Origin: CAKSHP01 sp045636325
GTDB taxonomy: Bacteria > Bacillota > Clostridia > UBA1381 > UMGS1253
Reading direction: 5' to 3'
Assembly: GCA_045636325.1 (NCBI GenBank)
Contig: JAZTXH010000016.1
Coordinates: forward strand, 186,001-250,000
DNA: 64,000 bases
Shown one piece after another: positions 1-8,331 of this stretch. Each line of letters opens with the position of its first letter. The stretch's first letter is position 1. The position numbers and the translations under genes were made by a program. Below the pieces are notes generated by a model. It had not been told where the DNA came from, did not search any database, and saw only the letters and a program-made list of their open reading frames with translations.

Positions 1-1
1 G

Positions 2-349
2 CAGATTGGTGAGCGTGGCGTTAAGCTTTCAGGCGGTCAAAAGCAGCGTGTAAGCATTGCAAGGGTATTTTTAAAAGACCCTGCCATTCTTATACTGGAC
101 GAAGCTACAAGTGCTCTTGACAATACCACTGAGGTTTTAATTCAGAAAGCGTTAGATGAGCTTTGCCGAGGAAGAACAACCATTGTTGTGGCACACAGGC
201 TGTCAACGGTTCGAAATGCTGACGAAATTGCAGTTATTATGAAAGGGTGCATCACAGAAAGGGGAACTCACGAGGAACTTATGGCGCTTGGCGGAATGTA
301 TAAGGATTTGTATTCTTTGCAGTTCAGGGATGAAGAAGACAAAATTTAA
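2..349 (+). CDS. ABC transporter ATP-binding C-terminal end (5' partial)
   Basis: The open frame enters from the left edge and ends at TAA 347-349, giving the last 115 residues of an ABC exporter nucleotide-binding domain. It shows the signature motif LSGGQKQR, Walker B ILILDEATSALD with the catalytic Glu, and the switch His in VVAHRLSTV, so this half is a competent ATPase. The sequence resembles the C-terminus of a fused membrane/ATPase half-exporter (MdlB/MsbA-like), but the membrane part is outside the window, so the substrate cannot be judged. It is followed directly by a bidirectional terminator. Confidence 0.9.
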   Translation, partial: QIGERGVKLSGGQKQRVSIARVFLKDPAILILDEATSALDNTTEVLIQKALDELCRGRTTIVVAHRLSTVRNADEIAVIMKGCITERGTHEELMALGGMYKDLYSLQFRDEEDKI

Positions 350-373
350 TATATTAGGGAACAGGAAGAAAGT

Positions 374-405
374 AAAAATCCGTACACAATCGTGTACGGA
401 TTTTT
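374..405. terminator. Bidirectional rho-independent terminator
   Basis: A perfect 14-bp inverted repeat (374-387 and 392-405, four-base loop) is flanked by A5 and T5 runs. It can end both the ABC gene from the left and the tRNA-Leu from the right. The right arm touches the CCA end encoded by the tRNA gene. Confidence 0.85.
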
Positions 406-491
406 GGTGCCGCTGGCCGGAGTCGAACCGGCACGGTATCGCTACCGGCGGATTTTGAGTCCGCTACGTCTGCCAATTCCATCACAGCGGC
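405..491 (-). tRNA. tRNA-Leu (anticodon CAA)
   Basis: On the minus strand the acceptor arms GCCGCTG and CAGCGGC pair, followed by discriminator A and an encoded CCA (405-407). The anticodon stem GCGGA/TCCGC closes the loop CTCAAAA, so the anticodon is CAA and reads UUG. A long variable arm and the T-arm GGTTCGACTCC make a class II tRNA of 84 nt plus CCA, as expected for leucine. It has its own promoter upstream. Confidence 0.95.
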
Positions 492-514
492 ATATAAAAA
501 TTTACTACCCAAAT

Positions 515-543
515 ATAATAGCACATTTTCTTTTATATGTCAA
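515..543 (-). promoter_or_regulatory. Sigma-A promoter of tRNA-Leu
   Basis: Minus-strand TTGACA (538-543) and TATTAT (515-520) are separated by exactly 17 bp. The -10 box is preceded by TGC, an extended -10. Transcription would start about 15-17 nt before the tRNA 5' end at 491. Confidence 0.8.
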
Positions 544-580
544 TAGTTTTTTAAAGAAAAAATGCTTTAAGATAGTAGAC

Positions 581-618
581 AAGAAAATGCCTGATTATCA
601 AAAGTCAGACATTTTCTT
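581..618 (-). terminator. Terminator of the VOC/radical-SAM operon
   Basis: Inverted arms AAGAAAATG (581-589) and CATTTTCTT (610-618), extended inward by CTGA/TCAG, lie just after the stop of the VOC gene on the minus strand. Confidence 0.6.
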
Positions 619-633
619 GTTTAAACAGTTTCA

Positions 634-1020
634 TTACACTAACGGGTCGGGCCTGTAGATAAGGTGTGAAATATTTCCTTCGGGGTCTTTAAAGAAGAAT
701 GTTTTAATTCCCTTGGAAGAAACTGAGGTGTCGGTTACAACTTTTACGCCGCCAGCCTTAAGCTTTTCAACCATTTTATCAAATCCGTCATCTGTAACAG
801 AAAGGGCAAGATGGCGAATGCCGCCCACCTTATCACCCGATACGGGGTTTTCAGCAGTCTGCATACAAAACTCAATCATATCTCCGCTTTCAAATGCAAG
901 AAAATATGTGCCTTTGCCGTTGTCATAAACAACCTTTAAGTCAAACATACCTGCATACCAGTCACAAAGAGCTTTTGTGTCTTTTGCAAATATTGCAACG
1001 TGTTCAATTCCTTTTACCAT
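634..1020 (-). CDS. VOC superfamily (glyoxalase/bleomycin-resistance-like) protein
   Basis: A 128-residue protein opening with the VOC hallmark IEHVAIFAKDTKALCDWY and ending KDPEGNISHLIYR, i.e. the two beta-alpha-beta-beta-beta modules that build the metal-binding fold. Candidate metal ligands are the His near the start, the Glu in DMIEF, the His in GGIRHLAL and a late acidic or His residue. AAGGAGG stands before the ATG. It is last of three co-directional genes after the radical-SAM pair, 35 nt downstream. The actual substrate (methylglyoxal adduct, antibiotic or other) cannot be read from sequence. Confidence 0.8.
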   Translation of the reverse strand: MVKGIEHVAIFAKDTKALCDWYAGMFDLKVVYDNGKGTYFLAFESGDMIEFCMQTAENPVSGDKVGGIRHLALSVTDDGFDKMVEKLKAGGVKVVTDTSVSSKGIKTFFFKDPEGNISHLIYRPDPLV

Positions 1021-1055
1021 TTTTAAAATCCTCCTTGTACTATATAAATATAAAA

Positions 1056-1721
1056 TTAAATAAATCTTTTGTTTTCTGCGAAAAGTGCAGTGCGATGAGT
1101 TTTAACAAAAACAAGCTCAAATCCACAATACTGTGCAAAAGCATCAAACACTAACTCAGGCTTTAAATTATAAGTGTTTCCCGCAGGAACAGTTACACTG
1201 AATTTAAAATAATTATCGCCATTTTCATGCAAAGTAAGCTCTTTTATGTCGTTTTTAATATTCACATCTTTAACTGAGCTTTTGCTTTTTTTGCTTACGA
1301 TTATCTCCGGCTGATTTAAAAAGCCGTCTAAATCAATGTCGCTTGCACCGGCAGTTTCAATTTCACATACATAGCTTGCTGTATCAAGCTTTTTAAAGCT
1401 TGGCATATTTTCACCCACAAGCTTTGCTGCCAAAACATCTATGCCTTCGGGAAATGTGTTTTTAAACACTTCGTATACAACAGCTTCACCGGGATTTTCG
1501 TCAAAATCAATATCGATGTATTCATCCTCGCTTGTTGCACCCACGCCGATTGGCATTGCAACCACCATAACAGGATGGGGGTTAAAACCTTCTGTATAAG
1601 TAGCGGGAAGATTACTTCTTTTGATTGTGCGATTTAACACACGCACAAAATCAAGGTGAGAAATATATCTTGCGTTTTCGGATTTAGCATATTTTAATCT
1701 GTAAGTGAAATTACCTTTCAT
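1056..1721 (-). CDS. Radical-SAM-associated protein, TIGR03936/DUF2344 type
   Basis: A 221-residue protein opening YRLKYAKSENARYISHLDFVR, the conserved beginning of the TIGR03936 family that is nearly always encoded beside a TIGR03960 radical-SAM enzyme. The start at 1721 is chosen because GGAGG precedes it at normal spacing; a longer frame reaching 1751 lacks a site. The start overlaps the end of the upstream gene by 11 nt, so translation is probably coupled. The exact function is unknown; in many Clostridia the pair lies near ribosomal or RNase genes, and an RNA-modification role is only a guess. Confidence 0.85.
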   Translation of the reverse strand: MKGNFTYRLKYAKSENARYISHLDFVRVLNRTIKRSNLPATYTEGFNPHPVMVVAMPIGVGATSEDEYIDIDFDENPGEAVVYEVFKNTFPEGIDVLAAKLVGENMPSFKKLDTASYVCEIETAGASDIDLDGFLNQPEIIVSKKSKSSVKDVNIKNDIKELTLHENGDNYFKFSVTVPAGNTYNLKPELVFDAFAQYCGFELVFVKTHRTALFAENKRFI

Positions 1722-3573
1722 GACAAATACCTCCTTTAAATACCGCTGCACCGCAGCTTGTGCATTCTTCGCGGCAGTTTGGAGTTACAATTCCTTTATA
1801 TGCAAGCTCACATTCTTTTTGAAGATATTTTTTTGTTACGCCCACGTCAATGTGGTCCCAGGGAAGACATTCCTCAAAATCTCTTTTTCGCTGATTGTAA
1901 AAGCGGGGGTCAATGCCGCAGTCTTCGAAAGCCTTCATCCATTTTTCAAAGCTGAAATATTCATGCCATCCGTCAAACTTGCATCCTAATTCATGGGCAC
2001 GCAAAAGCACTTTTGAAAGCCTTCTGTCACCACGTGAAAAAACACCCTCAAGAAAGCTTGTTTCAGCATCGTGATAGTTATATGAGATTGACTTTGAATG
2101 GATTGATGAGCGCACAAGCTTTTGCTTTTCATAAATTTTATCAATATCGTCTTGCGCTTCCCACTGAAACGGGGTAAAGGGCTTTGGCACAAAGGAAGAT
2201 GCACTCACTGTAATTCTCGGATTTTTACCACGCTTTGACTTATCAAGCTCAAAATATCTGTCAAGCACTTTATGCGCAAGTGCGCCGATGCCTGAAATGT
2301 CTTCAGGAGTTTCGGTTGGCAGACCAATCATAAAATATAATTTAACGCTTGTCCAGCCTTCGGAAAAAATCATGGAAACAGAGTTTAAAAGGTCTGCTTC
2401 TGTAACACCTTTTCTTATAACATCACGCATTCTTTGAGTGCCTGCTTCAGGGGCAAAGGTAATGCCGCTTTTTCTTACAGAGGAAACTTTTTTTGAAAGT
2501 TCGAGTGAAAAACTGTCAATACGAAGCGAGGGTAGGGCAAGATTGATTTTCTTTTTCTCTGTCATTTTTAAAAGCCCGTCGGTTAGCTCTTTAAGCTGAG
2601 TATAATCGCTTGTGCTGAGTGAGCAAAGGCTTATTTCTTCGTAACCGGTTTTGTCGATTAAGTTTTTTGCAATTTCCACTAATTTTTCTGCGCTTTTTTC
2701 CCTTACTGGGCGGTAAACATAACCTGCCTGGCAAAATCTGCACCCTCTTATGCATCCGCGGAAAATTTCAAGTGTAATTCTGTCGTGAACGGTTTGAGCA
2801 AAGGGAACAATCAGGTGATCAGGAAAATATGAGTTATCAAAATCCTTTATAATACGTTTTCTTATTTTCGGCTTTGCCTCAGGCGTATTTGGTGTTATTG
2901 ATTTTACCGTATTATCATCATTATATTCCACATCATAAAAAGAAGGGACATATATACCGTCTATTTTTGCAATCTCCTTTAAAAAGTCATTACGGTCTTC
3001 GGAGTTGCTTCCCTTAAATGCCTTATATGCATTCATAACCTCTAAAAGTATTTCTTCACCTTCACCAAGGCAAAAAAAGTCAACAATTTCAGCCAAAGGC
3101 TCAGGGTTGTATGCACAGGCGCCACCGGCACACACAAAGCTGTCACCAAACTTTCTGTCAGCACTTTTTAAGGGGATATTTGCAAGGTCTAACATATTTA
3201 TAAGGTTTGAATATGAAAGCTCATACATTAAAGTAAAGCCCACAATGTCAAACTCGCTAACGGGAGTTTTTGTTTCAAGGCTGAAAAGGGGAAGAGAAAA
3301 TTTTCGCATTTCATCTTCCATATCAGGCCATGGGGCAAACACTCTTTCGCAGTAAATGTCAGCACGTTCATTTAAAATATGATACAGTATTTTCATGCCT
3401 AAATGGCTCATTCCCACCTCATAGTTATCGGGAAAGCAAAAGGCGAAACGAAGTAAATCTTTTGTGACTTCTTTTTTTATCATGCCAAGTTCGCCACCGG
3501 TATACTGAACCGGCTTTGAAACAGAGGCTAATATTTTATCAAGCTTAGTTATCATGGTAAAAATCTCTTTCAT
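1711..3573 (-). CDS. Radical SAM protein with B12-binding-like N-terminus, TIGR03960 type
   Basis: A 620-residue protein. An N-terminal region resembling a B12-binding fold (about residues 20-200) precedes the radical-SAM core with CIRGCRFC, the CxxxCxxC motif that holds a 4Fe-4S cluster, near residue 275. The C-terminus is Cys-rich (ECTSCGAAVF), possibly a further metal site. An in-frame ATG at 3555 is an alternative start; neither start has a strong ribosome site. It is followed with overlap by its usual partner. It presumably uses S-adenosylmethionine to make a 5'-deoxyadenosyl radical; the substrate is not established. Confidence 0.88.
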   Translation of the reverse strand: MKEIFTMITKLDKILASVSKPVQYTGGELGMIKKEVTKDLLRFAFCFPDNYEVGMSHLGMKILYHILNERADIYCERVFAPWPDMEDEMRKFSLPLFSLETKTPVSEFDIVGFTLMYELSYSNLINMLDLANIPLKSADRKFGDSFVCAGGACAYNPEPLAEIVDFFCLGEGEEILLEVMNAYKAFKGSNSEDRNDFLKEIAKIDGIYVPSFYDVEYNDDNTVKSITPNTPEAKPKIRKRIIKDFDNSYFPDHLIVPFAQTVHDRITLEIFRGCIRGCRFCQAGYVYRPVREKSAEKLVEIAKNLIDKTGYEEISLCSLSTSDYTQLKELTDGLLKMTEKKKINLALPSLRIDSFSLELSKKVSSVRKSGITFAPEAGTQRMRDVIRKGVTEADLLNSVSMIFSEGWTSVKLYFMIGLPTETPEDISGIGALAHKVLDRYFELDKSKRGKNPRITVSASSFVPKPFTPFQWEAQDDIDKIYEKQKLVRSSIHSKSISYNYHDAETSFLEGVFSRGDRRLSKVLLRAHELGCKFDGWHEYFSFEKWMKAFEDCGIDPRFYNQRKRDFEECLPWDHIDVGVTKKYLQKECELAYKGIVTPNCREECTSCGAAVFKGGICHER

Positions 3574-3587
3574 AAATATTTTAGTTT

Positions 3588-3616
3588 ATTTTATCATATT
3601 TTTCTGTAATTTTCAA
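3588..3616 (-). promoter_or_regulatory. Promoter of the radical-SAM operon
   Basis: Minus-strand TTGAAA (3611-3616) and TAAAAT (3588-3593) are separated by 17 bp, placing the transcript start close to the first ATG at 3573. This short leader may explain the weak ribosome site. Confidence 0.65.
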
Positions 3617-3780
3617 TGGTAATAATAAAAAAGAATAAAAATAACTTTCAAGTGTTATTAACAATGAAAGAAGTGTATCATATACCAGAGGCAGATTGAA
3701 TGTAATACATATGAAAAATTGTATGTATCATAATATGCTTATACATTCTTTAATGCTTTTTGGGCGGGCAGAATAAAAGG

Positions 3781-3896
3781 TTAACGAATATGGGAAGGAG
3801 GTTTTTTATAAATTTGATGGGAGTGACGCTTTGGATGCCCTTGGAGAAGATGCGCTGAAGGGTCACAAAAAAGCAGTTGCAGAGGTTAAATTATAA
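3781..3896 (+). pseudogene. Possible coding remnant in the 3,617-3,912 gap
   Basis: The stretch between the radical-SAM promoter and the metY terminator holds no intact gene. One frame read from 3781 to TAA 3894-3896 gives protein-like text (FDGSDALDALGEDALKGHKK) but has no ATG, GTG or TTG start after the preceding stop. It may be the tail of a lost gene; I do not recognise the family. Confidence 0.2.
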
Positions 3897-3912
3897 ATTA
3901 TGAAAGAATAAT

Positions 3913-3949
3913 AAAAAAGCTATGCTCACAAAAGGGGCATAGCTTTTTT
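3913..3949. terminator. Terminator after metY
   Basis: Arms of 13 bp, AAAAAAGCTATGC and its complement, surround an 11-nt loop with T6 on either strand. It serves the minus-strand metY transcript and could act in both directions. Confidence 0.8.
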
Positions 3950-3980
3950 GCGTTTGGATAGTTTTATCTTCTTTTTGCTT

Positions 3981-5243
3981 TTACGCTTCTAATGCCTGTT
4001 TAATATCAGCAATAATATCGCAGACATTTTCAAGGCCTACAGAAAGCCTTATAAGTCCAGGAGTTACACCGCCTGCAAGAAGCTGTTCGTCAGTTAACTG
4101 ACGGTGAGTTGAGCTTGCGGGATGAAGCACACAGGTTCTTATATCAGCCACGTGAACAAGAAGTGAAATCATCTTTAAGCTATCAATAAATTTTGCGCCT
4201 GCGGCTCTGCCGCCTTTTAAGCTGAACGCAATAACACCGCTTGCGCCGTTTGGTAAGTACTTTTGAGCCAAATCTCTTCTTTTATAACTGTCAAGTGTAG
4301 GATAATTGACACTTTCCACTTGCGGACAGGTCTGCAAAAATTCTGCCACTTTTTCAGCGTTCTGACAGTGCCTGTCCATACGAACATGAAGAGTTTCAAT
4401 GCCCTGATTAATAATAAATGCACCGAACGCACTCTGACATACACCCATATCACGCATAAGCTGAACTCTTGCCTTTACGATAAATGCCATTTCGCCAAAA
4501 TCCTTTGTGTAAACTACGCCGTGGTAAGAATTGTCAGGCTCAGTAAATTCGGGGTATTTACCATTTGTCCAGTCAAATTTGCCTGAATCTATAATAACAC
4601 CGCCAACAGTTAATGCGTGGCCGTCAAGATATTTTGTTGTAGAATGTGTAACGATATCAGCGCCAAATTCAATAGGACGGCATAGATACGGGGTTGCGAA
4701 TGTATTGTCAACCACAAGGGGGACACCGATTTTATGTGCAATTTTTGCAAACTTTTCAATATCAAAAATATCAATCGAGGGGTTTGCAATAGTTTCACCG
4801 AAAATTGCTTTTGTGTTAGGGCGAACCTGAGCAAAAATTTCTTCTTCTGTAGCATCGTTATCAACAAAAGTAACGTCAATGCCGATTTTCTTTAATGTAA
4901 CGTTAAATAGGTTAAATGTTCCGCCGTAGATAGAAGCTGAGCTTATAAAATGGTCACCTGCACCAAGGAAGTTAAGCAGGGCAAGCATATTTGCGCTTTG
5001 GCCGCTACTTGTCATAAGTGCGCCAACGCCGCCGCAAAGGTCAGCAAGCTTTTGCTCAACCGCATCAACTGTCGGGTTTGCAAGTCTTGAATAGAAAAAT
5101 CCGTTTTCTGTAAGGTCAAAAAGCTTTTGCACATGCTCTGTTGAGTCATACTTAAAGGTTGTACTCTGATAAATAGGCAAGGTTTGAGGCTCGCCGTTAC
5201 CTGGAGTATAACCGGAATGTAAGCATTTTGATTCTATTTTCAT
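3981..5243 (-). CDS. metY: O-acetylhomoserine aminocarboxypropyltransferase (homocysteine synthase)
   Basis: A 420-residue PLP enzyme of the Cys/Met metabolism family. It shows the substrate-side SGQSANMLAL, the PLP aspartate in VVDNTFATPYL and the Schiff-base lysine in THSTTKYLDGH. It would join O-acetylhomoserine with sulfide (or a thiol) to form homocysteine for methionine synthesis. The start at 5243 is preferred over ATG 5252 because AAAGGA lies nine bases before it. The gene follows the RNase J gene by 29 nt, so they share a transcript. Methionine gamma-lyase is a related alternative, but the length and the PxxRxSVGLE ending fit MetY better. Confidence 0.9.
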   Translation of the reverse strand: MKIESKCLHSGYTPGNGEPQTLPIYQSTTFKYDSTEHVQKLFDLTENGFFYSRLANPTVDAVEQKLADLCGGVGALMTSSGQSANMLALLNFLGAGDHFISSASIYGGTFNLFNVTLKKIGIDVTFVDNDATEEEIFAQVRPNTKAIFGETIANPSIDIFDIEKFAKIAHKIGVPLVVDNTFATPYLCRPIEFGADIVTHSTTKYLDGHALTVGGVIIDSGKFDWTNGKYPEFTEPDNSYHGVVYTKDFGEMAFIVKARVQLMRDMGVCQSAFGAFIINQGIETLHVRMDRHCQNAEKVAEFLQTCPQVESVNYPTLDSYKRRDLAQKYLPNGASGVIAFSLKGGRAAGAKFIDSLKMISLLVHVADIRTCVLHPASSTHRQLTDEQLLAGGVTPGLIRLSVGLENVCDIIADIKQALEA

Positions 5244-5272
5244 TTTTATCATTCCTTTCGGTATATATCCTT

Positions 5273-6937
5273 TTAAATTTCCATTATTACAGGAAGAATC
5301 ATGGGTGTACGGCCGGTCTGTTCATATACATAATCACCAAGCGCTGAGCGCATAGCACCTTTAAGAGCCGTCCAGTTAGATGCACCGCTTGTAAGCCTTG
5401 ACTCAATAGCATTTAAGGCAATTTCTCTTGCACCCTCCATTAAATCTTCTGATTCTCTTACATACACAAAGCCTCTGGAAATAATATCAGGCCCCGACAT
5501 TATTTCAGAGCTTGCCGCATCAATTGAAACAACTGCAATGATAAGGCCGTTACTTGAAAGATGCTTTCTGTCGCGCAGAACAATGTTACCCACATCGCCG
5601 ACACCAAGGCCGTCAACTAATATATTGCCGGACGGCACCATGCCAGAAAGTTTTGCTCCCGTTTCGTCAAATTCAAGAACTCTTCCGTTTTCCATTATAA
5701 AGATATTTTCTTCTTTAACACCCATTGTTTTACCGAGCTTTGCGTGGCGGTGCAAATGACGGTATTCGCCATGCACCGGCATAAAATACTTCGGTTTTGT
5801 AAGAGCAAGCATCATTTTAAGCTCTTCCTGACAGGCATGACCTGATGCATGTACTTCGGCTAAAGATTCATATATAACCTCGGCACCATGCCGGAAAAGC
5901 TCATTTATAACTCTTGAAATTGTTTTTTCATTACCCGGTATGGGACTTGAAGAAAAAATAATTAAATCGTCTTTTGTAAGCTCGATTTTTCTGTGGTCTG
6001 CATAAGCGATTCTAAAAAGAGCGCTCATTTCCTCACCCTGAGAGCCGGTTGTTATAATAACAATCTGCTCAGGAGGATAGTTTTTAATATCATCAAGAGT
6101 AATTAAAACTCCTTCAGGAATTGACATATAACCGAGAGTCATCGCAACTTCCACAATGTTTTCCATACTTCTGCCTGAAAGAGTAACCTTTCTTTTGTAT
6201 TTAGCCGCTGCATTCATAATCTGCTGAACACGATGAACATTTGATGCAAAGGTTGCAACTATAATTCGCTTATTGCAACTTTTGAATATATCATCAAAGC
6301 TTGCACCAACTGCACTCTCACTTATGGTGTGCCCTGGGCGCTCTACATTAGTTGAATCGCTCATTAAAAGCAAGATTCCTTCTCTTCCAAGTTCGCCAAG
6401 CCTTGTAAGGTCAATCATTTCACCTTCAATTGGCTGAGAATCAATTTTAAAATCGCCTGTGTGTAAGATTGTGCCAATAGGTGTTTTTATTGCCAGTGCT
6501 ACTGCACCTGCAATAGAGTGATTTGAATGAATGAATTCAACGTTAAACTTTCCAAAATTAATAACATCACCATCATGAATTCTCACAAGCTTTGTAATAT
6601 CGCATAGATTATGCTCTTTAAGCTTATTTTCAATAAGACCTACAGTAAGCTTTGTTGCATAGATAGGTGCGTTAATTTTTTTTAAAATATACGGTAGAGA
6701 ACCAATATGGTCTTCATGACCATGCGTAATAATAAACGCTCTTATTTTAGATGAGTTTTTTTCAAGATAGGTAACATCCGGAATAACTGTATCAATTCCG
6801 GGCATATCATCATCAGGAAAAGCAATACCGCAATCAACGATTATGATATCGTCTCCGTACTCGAAAACGGTAATGTTTTTACCTATCTCATGTAGGCCAC
6901 CCAAAGGAATAACTTTGAGTTTAGGTGTTTTTGCCAC
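5273..6937 (-). CDS. rnjA: Ribonuclease J
   Basis: A 554-residue metallo-beta-lactamase/beta-CASP ribonuclease. It carries the zinc motif THGHEDHIGSLPY, the beta-CASP region with HASGHACQEEL and the distal PVHGEYRHL. It acts in the cytoplasm as an endo- and 5'-3' exoribonuclease in mRNA turnover and rRNA maturation. GTG at 6937 is taken as the start because GGAGG stands nine bases upstream and the product then begins VAKTPKLKVIPLGG, matching the family length of about 555. The longer frame to 6970 has no site. A strong promoter lies at 7048-7076. Confidence 0.93.
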   Translation of the reverse strand: MAKTPKLKVIPLGGLHEIGKNITVFEYGDDIIIVDCGIAFPDDDMPGIDTVIPDVTYLEKNSSKIRAFIITHGHEDHIGSLPYILKKINAPIYATKLTVGLIENKLKEHNLCDITKLVRIHDGDVINFGKFNVEFIHSNHSIAGAVALAIKTPIGTILHTGDFKIDSQPIEGEMIDLTRLGELGREGILLLMSDSTNVERPGHTISESAVGASFDDIFKSCNKRIIVATFASNVHRVQQIMNAAAKYKRKVTLSGRSMENIVEVAMTLGYMSIPEGVLITLDDIKNYPPEQIVIITTGSQGEEMSALFRIAYADHRKIELTKDDLIIFSSSPIPGNEKTISRVINELFRHGAEVIYESLAEVHASGHACQEELKMMLALTKPKYFMPVHGEYRHLHRHAKLGKTMGVKEENIFIMENGRVLEFDETGAKLSGMVPSGNILVDGLGVGDVGNIVLRDRKHLSSNGLIIAVVSIDAASSEIMSGPDIISRGFVYVRESEDLMEGAREIALNAIESRLTSGASNWTALKGAMRSALGDYVYEQTGRTPMILPVIMEI

Positions 6938-7047
6938 TAAATAATACCTCCGTTTCTTAAGACAGCACAAACTGCCAATATGTGTTTTCCGTTCAAAATA
7001 AAGAATTAAATAAAGTATTTGCCACCGTACAAAATCCTTACCCCGTA

Positions 7048-7076
7048 ATTATAGCATGAATACTAAGTTTTGTCAA
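7048..7076 (-). promoter_or_regulatory. Promoter of rnjA-metY
   Basis: Minus-strand TTGACA (7071-7076), 17 bp, TATAAT (7048-7053) with TGC before the -10: a perfect extended sigma-A promoter. The -35 box overlaps the stop codon of the upstream CDF gene. The predicted leader is about 105 nt. Confidence 0.88.
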
Positions 7077-8242
7077 TTAATAAAGCTCTTTTCTACTGTT
7101 GCCACTACATAATATGTGTCGTTGTGTTGTCCTATAAGTGTTTTAACGGCAGCCAATACATCTTCGTCTGAAATTTTAAAATCAAAGGGAACAACCAAAT
7201 CAAATATAAGATTTGTGTGAGTAGGGCCCTTTACCATACGAAAATCGTGTATGGAAAGGATTGGGTTTATAGAGCATACTGCCTCTGTCACAAATTTTTT
7301 TGTGCGATTAATTTCTTCGTTGTTTGTCACAATAGGGTCCATATGAATAACTGCAGTGCAATTAAAATGTTCGGAAAGCTGCTTTTCTATAAGGTCAATT
7401 TCGTCATGAGCAACTAAAATATCACTGTCTGCACTAACTTCGGCATGAAGGGACATCATAAATTTTCCTGCTCCGTAGTTATGAATAACAAGGTCATGAA
7501 TTCCGATAACCGATTCGTTGGAAAGCACGATTTCTTCAATTTCGCAGGCAAGCTCTTTTGAGCCACCTTCGCCAAGCAAAGGGGCAAGGGCTTCACGTAT
7601 TGCACGACATCCTGCAAAAAAGATAAGAAATGATACCAAAACACCCATATATGCATCAATATTTATATTTGTGAATTTAAAAAATAAAAGACTCAGGAGA
7701 ACTGCAAAGGTTGCCGCTGCGTCTGACAGTGAGTCAAAAGCTGTAGCGGACACAGATTCGCTTTTTATTATTTTTGCAATTCTACGGTTAAATAAAAACA
7801 GCCATAGCTTTATTAAAACCGAAACAGATAAAACAATAATGGTTATTAAATTAAAGCTTACTAAAGTCGGGTTAAAAAGCTTTAACACAGAAGCTTTCAA
7901 AAGCTCATAACCCATAAATATAATTGCCACTGAAACTAAAAGCGCACTTATATATTCTATTCTTCCGTGACCGAAAGGATGGTCTTTATCTGCAGGCTTA
8001 ATACTCATTTTAAAGCCTACAAGGCTTATTATTGCTGATGCTGCATCGGACAGATTGTTGACAGCATCAGCAATTATTGAAACGCTTCCGCTTAAAAGAC
8101 CTGCAAAAATTTTTGTTATGCATAAAATTACATTTAATATTATACCCACCACACCGGAAAAAATACCATATTTTGAGCGCACGGAGACAGATTTTGTGTC
8201 AGAATAATTTTTTATAAAAAGTTTTATTAAAAGCTTTGTCAT
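7073..8242 (-). CDS. Cation diffusion facilitator family metal/H+ antiporter
   Basis: A 389-residue membrane protein with about six transmembrane helices followed by a cytoplasmic ferredoxin-like domain. Metal-site motifs are visible in helix 2 (SIIADAVNNLSDAASA), DHPFGHGRIEYIS between helices and ATAFDSLSDAAATF in helix 5, as in zinc/manganese/iron exporters. The family moves divalent metal out of the cytoplasm in exchange for protons. The start at 8242 has AAGGAAG six bases before it; upstream in-frame ATGs lack a site. The tail beyond the standard domain (about residues 300-389) is longer than in minimal CDF proteins. Metal specificity is not resolvable. Confidence 0.9.
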   Translation of the reverse strand: MTKLLIKLFIKNYSDTKSVSVRSKYGIFSGVVGIILNVILCITKIFAGLLSGSVSIIADAVNNLSDAASAIISLVGFKMSIKPADKDHPFGHGRIEYISALLVSVAIIFMGYELLKASVLKLFNPTLVSFNLITIIVLSVSVLIKLWLFLFNRRIAKIIKSESVSATAFDSLSDAAATFAVLLSLLFFKFTNINIDAYMGVLVSFLIFFAGCRAIREALAPLLGEGGSKELACEIEEIVLSNESVIGIHDLVIHNYGAGKFMMSLHAEVSADSDILVAHDEIDLIEKQLSEHFNCTAVIHMDPIVTNNEEINRTKKFVTEAVCSINPILSIHDFRMVKGPTHTNLIFDLVVPFDFKISDEDVLAAVKTLIGQHNDTYYVVATVEKSFIN

Positions 8243-8275
8243 ACACATCTTCCTTGAAAAATTTAGATATATATT

Positions 8276-8305
8276 ATTATACACCAAAGTTTGCCATACT
8301 GTCAA
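8276..8305 (-). promoter_or_regulatory. Promoter of the CDF transporter gene
   Basis: Minus-strand TTGACA (8300-8305), 18-bp spacer, TATAAT (8276-8281). Confidence 0.8.
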
Positions 8306-8331
8306 TAAAGTAAAAAAAGGAGGTTTGTTTT

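Noticed and set aside
392..658. An 88-codon plus-strand frame
   Set aside because: It lies across the tRNA-Leu gene and the terminator of the minus-strand operon, so it is a chance frame.
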